From a virus, in the IMG/VR virus record IMGVR_UViG_3300035699_000196, positions 1-26,468 of that record: DNA of 26,468 bases; one strand, given 5' to 3'. Positions 7,303 to 12,816 of this stretch are shown piece by piece. Under the pieces are notes generated by a model. That model made no database searches, was not told where the DNA came from, and saw only the letters and a list, made by a program, of their open reading frames with translations. Both the position numbers and the translations under genes were made by a program. Each line of letters opens with the position of its first letter. Within the stretch, counting starts at the first letter, position 1.

Positions 7303-8361
7303 ATGTCAGGTTTACCAAAAGGATTTAGAAAAAATGTTAATATTATTAAACAAAGTACTGGACCTGAGAGGAGGCAAGAGTATTTAGATGATATTGATTA
7401 TAAAGGCATGTACCTACCTAAGGGTGTAGAGACTGAGGATATTGATAGAACTTTTATTGAATTTGTTGATGATGAAATATCATTACAAGTTGATGGTGAG
7501 GAAGTACCTGTTTTATTCCTAACAATACAAAAATGGGCTGAATTTAGTAAGACTTGGAGTTTTTCTGATAAATATAAAAATGTTAAAATGCCTTTTATTA
7601 CAATAGTTAGAGAACCTAATTTACAAGTGGGTACGAATCAAGCTGGTAATTGGAATATACCAGGTCGTAATTTATATACTTATTTGAAGGTTCCTACTAA
7701 TGTAGATGGAAGAAAGGGTATTGATACGTATAAAATACCTCAACCAACTTCAATCGATATAAATTATGAGGTTAGGTTGTTTTGTAATAGAATGAAAGAT
7801 TTAAATAAATTTCATAAAAAAATACAGAAAACTTTTAACTCTAGACAATTTTACATCAAAGTTAACGGACACCCAATGCCAATACATTTAGAGACTATAG
7901 GGGATGAGAGTCAAAAAAGTGATTTTGATAAAAGAAGGTTTTATGTACAAAGTTTTGAGATGAAGATATTAGGTTACATTTTAGATGAAGATGATTTCGA
8001 ATTAATACCTACTATTAATAGAGCTAACATCAAATTCAAAGAAATTTTAAAAGGTAAAACTAAAAGTGGATTTAAGGTTAAACAAGTAACTCAAAACACA
8101 TTTTTATATGATATAACTTTTAAACCCAATAGTTCACTAACATTTGATTTTAACTCTGATTTCAATTCTCAATTAATTAGTTTACGAAATTTAACCAACG
8201 TGACTAGTGTAATAATAGAAGTTAATAATACTGAAGTGTTTAGTGGTTTGGAGATAACTAATCCTATTAATGTAGGTATTAACGATAAGATTGACGTGAC
8301 AATAACGACTGATGATTCATCATCAAGTTCAGCACTCGTAATTAATGGAAAATTAACGTAA
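7303..8361 (+). CDS. Tail completion / proximal sheath stabilisation protein (T4 gp15-like) with an extra C-terminal beta domain
   Basis: 352 aa. Residues about 145-240 follow the pattern of T4 gp15. A P-x-P/SID-INYEVRLFCNRMKDLNKFHKKIQ helix-strand unit is followed by a short FYIKVNGHPMPIHL strand. A D-x-RR-FYVQSFEMKILGYILDEDDFE ending corresponds to the RRRIEWSLTFEVNGWMYPP end of gp15. gp15 caps the last sheath and tube rings and joins the tail to the neck. After about residue 250 there is an added segment rich in Ser, Asn, Thr and beta-type sequence, ending in SSSSSALVINGKLT. It looks like a surface-exposed beta sandwich and is not part of T4 gp15 (272 aa). The next gene starts 2 bp after its stop. 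Confidence 0.68.
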   Translation: MSGLPKGFRKNVNIIKQSTGPERRQEYLDDIDYKGMYLPKGVETEDIDRTFIEFVDDEISLQVDGEEVPVLFLTIQKWAEFSKTWSFSDKYKNVKMPFITIVREPNLQVGTNQAGNWNIPGRNLYTYLKVPTNVDGRKGIDTYKIPQPTSIDINYEVRLFCNRMKDLNKFHKKIQKTFNSRQFYIKVNGHPMPIHLETIGDESQKSDFDKRRFYVQSFEMKILGYILDEDDFELIPTINRANIKFKEILKGKTKSGFKVKQVTQNTFLYDITFKPNSSLTFDFNSDFNSQLISLRNLTNVTSVIIEVNNTEVFSGLEITNPINVGINDKIDVTITTDDSSSSSALVINGKLT

Positions 8362-8363
8362 CT

Positions 8364-8609
8364 ATGAATGATTCAAGATTTAATAAAACATTTATAATTC
8401 AACCTGCATTGGGGAGTGATAGTTACCTAAGTGGAACTACATTTGATAATAATACCATTTATTATAATACACTATCACAAAAGATAGACTCTAAGACTAT
8501 AAATGAACCTGTAGGAAGTGATAAAGTAGCAAATATAGTATCATTAACACAAGCAGAATATGATGCAGCTACACCAATATCAACTACATTTTATATTATA
8601 ACAGACTAA
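8364..8609 (+). CDS. Small fibre/decoration protein
   Basis: 81 aa. The C-terminal LTQAEYDAATPISTTFYIITD is a motif found at the ends of many phage fibre and appendage modules, where the pattern is LTQAEYDAL-x-P-x-x-x-T-x-YII. The N-terminal half (FIIQPALGSDSYLSGTTF) is beta-rich and unassigned. It sits between gp15-like and adhesin-like genes, 2 bp after one and 15 bp before the next. A role as a structural adapter for a fibre is likely by context only. Confidence 0.55.
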   Translation: MNDSRFNKTFIIQPALGSDSYLSGTTFDNNTIYYNTLSQKIDSKTINEPVGSDKVANIVSLTQAEYDAATPISTTFYIITD

Positions 8610-8624
8610 AAAATTAATTAAAAA

Positions 8625-9491
8625 ATGGCTATAAAATTAGGTAATAAAAATATAAATAAAGCATACTTAGGAGGTGTAGAAATTAAAAAATTGTATTTAG
8701 GTTCAAATGTTATTTTTGATAATACTTTTACGGGGTTTTTAAATCAATTTCTTAACGCATCTTTAGGATTAAGCCTAGATAAACTAGATAAAAACTATAC
8801 AGGTTCCGCAATAAAAGTTAGAAGGTCAAGTGATAACAATGAATTAGATATAGGATTTGTAAATAATGAATTAGATACTGCAAGTTTATTAGACTTTGTA
8901 GGTTCTGGAAATGGTTTTGTTAGTATTATATATGACCAAGTAGGAAGTAATAACATGACTAAGACCACTGCAAATCTACAAGGTCAAATAGTTTCTAATG
9001 GAGAGGTTATTCTTAAAGGGGAAAAACCTTGTATTTTAAGAAGTGCAAATGATGATGGTGGTTATTTATCTACTTATTCGCCTAATGACGGTGCAACTGT
9101 TAAGGGAATATTTTATGTAGGAGATAATGAAGGAAAATCTTCCTGTATTTTCGGTAGTAATGTTGGGGGGGCTGATTATGGTTTTTTTGCCGTTAACTTT
9201 TCATCATCCACTTTTATTGATAATATTCCAACTATAACAGCTTCAAAATTAAATGGGTCAGATACTACATTTACAAACAGAGGTCAAACATTTACAGCAA
9301 CAAATAATCAGTTTTTACTTTATAGGGAAATTGAATTTTCTTTTACTGATAATGTACTAGGATTAGGTTATAGACAAGATTCTCCTGCAAATTATGGAAT
9401 GTTTACGTTTCAAGAGTTAGTGATTTTTGAAAATACAGATGATGCAGTAGCAAAGGAAAATAATATTAATTCTAGATATAACATATACTAA
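8625..9491 (+). CDS. Fibre/adhesin protein with arabinofuranosidase-B-like lectin-fold domain
   Basis: 288 aa. The N-terminus has two tandem copies of a short module (KAYLGGVEIKK then KLYLGSNVIFD, residues about 12-32) that begins many phage appendage proteins. From about residue 44 it follows the pattern of the alpha-L-arabinofuranosidase B catalytic-domain family, a concanavalin-like fold common in phage tail proteins: YTGSAIKVRRSSDNNELDIG, ELDTASLLDFVGSGNGFVS, then IYDQVGSNNMTKTT. The C-terminal part (FTFQELVIFENT) resembles the closing strands of LamG-like domains. Binding of host polysaccharide is a reasonable role; catalytic activity is not shown. It lies in a compact run of small structural genes. 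Confidence 0.72.
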   Translation: MAIKLGNKNINKAYLGGVEIKKLYLGSNVIFDNTFTGFLNQFLNASLGLSLDKLDKNYTGSAIKVRRSSDNNELDIGFVNNELDTASLLDFVGSGNGFVSIIYDQVGSNNMTKTTANLQGQIVSNGEVILKGEKPCILRSANDDGGYLSTYSPNDGATVKGIFYVGDNEGKSSCIFGSNVGGADYGFFAVNFSSSTFIDNIPTITASKLNGSDTTFTNRGQTFTATNNQFLLYREIEFSFTDNVLGLGYRQDSPANYGMFTFQELVIFENTDDAVAKENNINSRYNIY

Positions 9492-9493
9492 TT

Positions 9494-9706
9494 ATGTACT
9501 ACAAAGGAACAAAGACAAAATGCGAAGATTATAATACAAAGGTAACTTTAGGAGAAAACTACCAAAGTTCAACAAATAGCTGGTCAAATCTTACAAGCAA
9601 CCAAAACGGACAAGGCTTTGCAATACTAAAGCATGAGAACTACGAAAGTGACATGACTTTAATAGATAAAATCCCAGATAGTTGGTTTAATAATTTAGAG
9701 ATATGA
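9494..9706 (+). CDS. Small conserved-type phage protein, unknown function
   Basis: 70 aa, starting 2 bp after the adhesin gene. It begins MYYKGTKTKCEDYNTKVTLG and has a central ILKHENYESDMTLIDKIPDSWF. The sequence resembles short proteins I associate with Bacteroidota phages near fibre genes, but I cannot name the family. It has one Cys, no membrane segment and no signal peptide. Position between two fibre genes suggests an accessory fibre or chaperone role, which is inference. Confidence 0.5.
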   Translation: MYYKGTKTKCEDYNTKVTLGENYQSSTNSWSNLTSNQNGQGFAILKHENYESDMTLIDKIPDSWFNNLEI

Positions 9707-9727
9707 AAGAAGAAAAAAAAGGAAAGT

Positions 9728-9820
9728 ATGAGTATAAATGAACACAAAGATTATAGTAAACCTTATTGGGTAGCTAAATATGAAGATATTATGGAGGATG
9801 ATTATATAGAAAAAAAATAA
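9728..9820 (+). CDS. Possible 30-aa small protein
   Basis: ATG at 9728 to TAA at 9818-9820 encodes MSINEHKDYSKPYWVAKYED then a short acidic/basic tail. It fills the gap between the 70-aa gene and the frameshifted fibre gene, with only 6 bp to the next ATG. Base composition and codon use match the neighbours, but a frame this short can occur by chance. Confidence 0.3.
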   Translation: MSINEHKDYSKPYWVAKYEDIMEDDYIEKK

Positions 9821-9826
9821 TATAAA

Positions 9827-10706
9827 ATGGGATTAATAAAAAAAAATACTAAATCTTCAAGGTACTGCTGAAGATGGGACTATACTAAATCTAAGAGGTG
9901 TTAAAAACACACTATTAAAGGTATCAGATAGCCTAACTGGTAACATCTTTTCCTTTAGAAATAGAGATAAAGTAGAGTTATTAAATATCAAAAATGATGG
10001 TATATATACACCTGTTAGTGGTACGTACTCACATGCCGAAGGTAGTGAAACAATAGCTAGTGGTAATTTCTCTCACGCTGAAGGTGATGATACTGTTGCT
10101 AGTGGTAGAGGTTCCCATGCCGAGGGTGATAATAACTTTGCTAGGGCATTTGGTGAACATTCTGGTGGTATATACGGTACTGATTATACAGTTAATAATG
10201 ACGATACTGATAGATTAGTTAACTATGGTAATAGCAAAAACGGTTCTAGAGATGATGCGTTTACTATATACAGAAATGGGGCAGTTAGGTTTTATAGAAC
10301 CACAACAAGTGGTATAACTAACGCCGACTCTGGTTTCTTAATTTATGATTCTGATGATAATAACAGACCAATGATACATAACGGAACTGAATGGAAGGGA
10401 TTAGCATATGTGGATGAATTACCTAATGGGTATAGATTAGTTAGTTCTTCAGATACATTAGAAGTAAACGATTATACATTAGATTGTGATAGTTCTGGTT
10501 CTACTATAACATTATTCGACGCTACAACAACTAATGTACAAGGAAAGGTTTATAATGTGACTAATTCGGTAGGAGGTGATATTACTGTAAATACTACTAA
10601 TTCTCAAACTATTTATGTTGTAGGAGGTCCTGTTACTGATTTAACACTAAGTGATGGTGAATCTATAAGGGTACAATGTACTGGTTCAAATTGGAGGTCA
10701 TTGTAA
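9827..10706 (+). pseudogene. Fibre protein with YadA-like repeats, frameshifted at a 9-A tract
   Basis: From the ATG at 9827 the frame reads MGLIKKNTKSSRYC and stops. One A fewer in the run at 9838-9846 gives MGLIKKILNLQGTAEDGT and an open frame of 292 aa to TAA at 10704-10706. The long frame has no other ATG before 10371. Contents: an N-terminal segment with LLKVSDSLTGNIFSF, three SHAEG repeats typical of trimeric YadA/Hia-like head domains (about 10030-10130: SHAEGSETIASG, SHAEGDDTVASG, SHAEGDNNFARA), a long FTIYRNGAVRFYRTT linker, and a beta-rich tip. It may be a sequencing indel, a true pseudogene, or expression controlled by slippage. It ends the operon and converges with the RHH gene beyond the IS. 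Confidence 0.7.
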
Positions 10707-10870
10707 TTACTCGTCGTGTGAACTACCCACCCACGCCAGAGGCGATGGGATGGGCTTCGGGTTTCACAGAGTGTGCGTTATCACTAACGTCTGATTTCCT
10801 CTCCACCTTTGTAATCGCCAGTTCCTGACGATATATTTTTAAACCTTCTTTTAGAATGTTTTGACTTGCA
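10698..10870 (-). ncRNA. Predicted omega RNA (reRNA) of TnpB with guide in the flank
   Basis: In IS605-type elements the TnpB guide RNA is made from the 3' end of tnpB and the transposon right end and runs into flanking DNA, which acts as the guide. Here that is the minus strand from roughly the end of the zinc-finger region through the 10726-10754 hairpin, with the guide at 10698-10717. With TTTAT as TAM, the guide would match the reconstructed empty site exactly. The 5' limit is a guess; no promoter is seen. Confidence 0.45.
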
Positions 10871-11919
10871 TTTAAATCACGGTCTAATTTATGACCATTC
10901 TTGCATATCCATTCTCTATCTGAAAGATTTAAGTCTTGATTTATATATCCACAAACATTACAAGTCTTTGAACTCGGATACCAACGATTAATCTTAACAA
11001 GAGTTTTATCATTCCAATCTGCCTTATACTCAACAAATCGAACAAACATTCCCCAACTTGCATCAGAAATATGTTTGGATAGTTTTCTGTTTTTAATCAT
11101 TCCTTTGATATTTAAATCCTCAAGACATATTACATCATAGTTATTTACGATTTCGTTACTTACTTTATGTAATGTATCTTGCCTTGTGTTTGTGATTTTC
11201 TCGTGAATTTTAGCAACTTTGAGTTTTTGTTTTTCAAACCCATTACTACCTTTTTGTTTACGAGAAAGATGTTGTTGTGCCTTTTTTAATTTACGTGCAT
11301 ATCTTTTTGTGTATCTATTATTTTTATATTTTATTCCATCAGAAGTGATAGCAAAATCTTTTAATCCTAAATCTATCCCAACTGATTTACCAGTATTTTT
11401 CTTTGGATTATATTCTTGTTCAGTCAATATTGAAACAAAATATTGACCAGTTGGTGTTTTGGATATTGTGAATTTACCTACTTCACCTTTAATTTCTCTA
11501 TGGATATTTACTTTAATACCACCTTTAAATTTAGGTAAGAATATTCTACCATCAACAACTTTAGTGTGTTGTGGTACTGTAAATGTATTTTTATTCTTTC
11601 TTGATTTAAATCTTGGGAATTTAGCGTTACCCCTAAAAAAATTAACATAAGCGGTATCTAAACTTCTTAAAGCAAATTGCAAGGTTTGAGAATTAACTTC
11701 TTTTAACCAAATAGTATCTTCTTTTTTCTTTAATTCAGTTAAAGTTTTTGCTTGTCCGTAATAATTATCAGTTTTTTTATCTGATTGATATTGTTCCTTC
11801 CTTTCGTTTAAAAAGTGATTGTAAATATATCTAACACAACCGAAGTGCTTATCCAACAAGGTTTTCTGTTCCTCATTAGGTAGTAATTCAAATTTATATG
11901 TTCTATGTATATTCTTCAC
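10723..11919 (-). CDS. tnpB: TnpB RNA-guided endonuclease
   Basis: 398 aa, intact. It has an N-terminal wedge/REC part (HRTYKFELLPNEEQKTLLDK; HFGCVRYIYNHFL) and the RuvC catalytic acids in GIDLGLKDFA (D183), CLEDLNIKGM (E267) and LDRDLNASQNIL (D346/D348). A zinc-finger insert has CNVC (320-323) and C-K-N-G-H (339-343), in which one ligand is His-like rather than the usual second CxxC. TnpB with its omega RNA cuts DNA next to the transposon target motif and so keeps the element from being lost after excision. The start is GTG at 11917-11919, and no ATG lies nearby. The last 35 or so codons overlap the right-end hairpin and omega RNA. It is divergent from tnpA across 146 bp. Confidence 0.93.
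   Translation of the reverse strand: MKNIHRTYKFELLPNEEQKTLLDKHFGCVRYIYNHFLNERKEQYQSDKKTDNYYGQAKTLTELKKKEDTIWLKEVNSQTLQFALRSLDTAYVNFFRGNAKFPRFKSRKNKNTFTVPQHTKVVDGRIFLPKFKGGIKVNIHREIKGEVGKFTISKTPTGQYFVSILTEQEYNPKKNTGKSVGIDLGLKDFAITSDGIKYKNNRYTKRYARKLKKAQQHLSRKQKGSNGFEKQKLKVAKIHEKITNTRQDTLHKVSNEIVNNYDVICLEDLNIKGMIKNRKLSKHISDASWGMFVRFVEYKADWNDKTLVKINRWYPSSKTCNVCGYINQDLNLSDREWICKNGHKLDRDLNASQNILKEGLKIYRQELAITKVERKSDVSDNAHSVKPEAHPIASGVGG
10726..10754. repeat. Right-end subterminal hairpin of the IS605 element
   Basis: CCCACCCACGCC, loop AGA, GGCGATGGGATGGG. Twelve base pairs with two single-A bulges (10745 and 10750). Imperfect hairpins like this are what TnpA binds in single-strand form. It overlaps the tnpB 3' end. 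Confidence 0.8.
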
Positions 11920-12065
11920 TATATTATTATATAGTCTAAACTTTTGTAAAGTTACAATATTTTATACGAAATATCAAGTATTTTGTAAAATACTTTAATT
12001 AATACCGTATTTTGTTTAAATCATTCCGTCTTTGGTTGTAAATAATTTAAACTAAATACTACATT

Positions 12066-12470
12066 ATGCAATCAAATTACATCAGTACAAATCATTCAAA
12101 ACATTATCTAAAAGCACATATCATTTTAGTTACAAAGTATCGTAAACCATTATTGGTTAATCAACTTAAAGATGATATGTACACAATATTCAACAATATC
12201 ATAGATAACTCAGATTTTAGCGTAGAAGTATTCGAGAGTGATATTAATCACATACATTTCCTAATTAGGTATATCCCACGTCTTTCAATCTCACAAATAG
12301 TTCGTAGGTTAAAACAAGAATCTACTCGTCAAATTTGGTTGTTACATTCTACATTACTTCGTAGAGAATATTGGTACAAAAATATGTTTTGGAGTGCAGG
12401 TTATTTTGTTTGTTCAATAGGTGAAGCAAGTCCAGATACAATTCGTCAATATATTTTAAGTCAAGGTTAA
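12066..12470 (+). CDS. tnpA: TnpA, Y1 HUH single-strand transposase (IS200/IS605)
   Basis: 134 aa, near the usual length for the family (about 130-155). The HUH motif is H62-I-H64 in SDINHIHFLIRY, and the catalytic Tyr is in the C-terminal helix DTIRQYILSQ (Y129). The IS200 signature ISQIVRRLKQ and the REYWYKNMFWSAGYFV block are intact. It excises and inserts one DNA strand at a short target, using the hairpins near the ends. All key residues are present, so the element looks active. It runs away from tnpB, toward the left end. Confidence 0.95.
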   Translation: MQSNYISTNHSKHYLKAHIILVTKYRKPLLVNQLKDDMYTIFNNIIDNSDFSVEVFESDINHIHFLIRYIPRLSISQIVRRLKQESTRQIWLLHSTLLRREYWYKNMFWSAGYFVCSIGEASPDTIRQYILSQG

Positions 12471-12487
12471 TTAGTTACCTTTGTCGC

Positions 12488-12676
12488 TTACATCCCATCC
12501 ACGCTAAAAAGCGATGAATGGGTTTTACGCTCGTCGTATAAATCAGTCGGCTTTTTACATTTCTCTTTAATTAGTTTTTCAACGAACCCAAACATTTTAA
12601 GTCCATTTTCATTGCAATAGTCTTTTAATATTTTGTGAGTTGTAGGGGTTATTTTAAGGTTTTTAGTTCGTTTCAT
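12488..12676 (-). CDS. Small putative RHH-type DNA-binding protein, C-terminus replaced by IS sequence
   Basis: 62 aa from the ATG at 12674-12676: MKRTKNLKITPTTHKILKDY, then NENGLKMFGFVEKLIKEKCK. A short basic strand followed by two helices fits an RHH or similar small regulator; the family is not certain. A longer frame reaches 12712, but a TAnnTTTG element lies inside that extension, so I chose the inner start. The native end was DLYDE-stop; the IS605 insertion replaced the stop codon and added 13 residues (RKTHSSLFSVDGM). A perfect inverted repeat upstream (12726-12748) may be its operator. It is convergent with the fibre gene; before insertion the two stops would have been adjacent. Confidence 0.6.
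   Translation of the reverse strand: MKRTKNLKITPTTHKILKDYCNENGLKMFGFVEKLIKEKCKKPTDLYDERKTHSSLFSVDGM
12494..12522. repeat. Left-end subterminal hairpin of the IS605 element
   Basis: CCCAT-C-CA-CGCT, loop AAAA, AGCG-A-TG-A-ATGGG. A bulged A follows AGCG, as a bulged A follows GGCG in the right-end hairpin. The identical sequence occurs in the relic at 2894-2922. Confidence 0.8.
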
Positions 12677-12698
12677 GAGTTTTTTACTATAAGTATGA

Positions 12699-12706
12699 CA
12701 AAAGTA
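12699..12706 (-). promoter_or_regulatory. Host-type -7 element for the RHH gene
   Basis: TACTTTTG on the minus strand matches the Bacteroidota -7 consensus TAnnTTTG exactly and lies about 23 bp before the inner ATG at 12676. No clear TTG -33 box is seen at the expected distance; the inverted repeat covers much of that region. Confidence 0.5.
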
Positions 12707-12725
12707 ATACAAAAATCATACTAAA

Positions 12726-12748
12726 TATGATGTATTACATACATCATA
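12726..12748. promoter_or_regulatory. Perfect inverted repeat, candidate operator
   Basis: TATGATGTAT-TAC-ATACATCATA: 10-bp arms with a 3-bp centre, perfectly symmetrical. It sits 20 bp upstream of the RHH gene's -7 element and 22 bp before the sheath gene's candidate late promoter. A 2-fold site of this size suits a dimeric RHH or HTH regulator. Autoregulation by the adjacent gene is inference. Confidence 0.5.
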
Positions 12749-12770
12749 AAAACTTTTGATAAAATTCTAC

Positions 12771-12785
12771 ATATTTATTATAAAA
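12771..12785 (+). promoter_or_regulatory. Candidate late promoter of the tail sheath gene
   Basis: ATATTTATTATAAAA, about 31 bp before the ATG at 12817. Same core as the other late-type motifs. Confidence 0.5.
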
Positions 12786-12816
12786 TAAGAATTATAAAAA
12801 CTAAATATCTAATTAT

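Larger units (their letters stand above)
10718..12537 (-). mobile_element. Complete IS200/IS605-family element (IS605-type, tnpA/tnpB divergent)
   Basis: 1820 bp with a full TnpA, a full TnpB and a subterminal hairpin near each end. By the direction of tnpB, the left end is at 12537 and the right end at 10718. Both ends carry CTCGTCGT in the plus strand (10710-10717 and 12530-12537), so the junction is ambiguous by 8 bp. I chose the edge that leaves TTTAT (minus strand) before the left end, because the relic at 2682-2937 has the same neighbour at the same distance. There are no inverted-repeat ends and no target duplication, as expected for single-strand transposition. Excision restores DLYDE-stop to the RHH gene. 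Confidence 0.9.

Noticed and set aside
7262-7303. 13-aa frame between the neck gene and the gp15-like gene
   Set aside because: Too short to support; overlap with the next ATG may be chance in AT-rich sequence.
9703-9741. 12-aa frame overlapping the stop of the 70-aa gene
   Set aside because: Nearly all Lys/Glu codons in an A-rich run; no support as a gene.
10371-10706. Fibre gene starting at the internal ATG 10371
   Set aside because: The same frame is open back to 9840 with YadA-like repeats, so the internal ATG is not the native start.
12677-12712. Longer N-terminus of the RHH gene (start at 12712)
   Set aside because: The extension overlaps an exact TAnnTTTG element and adds residues that do not fit the strand-first RHH layout.
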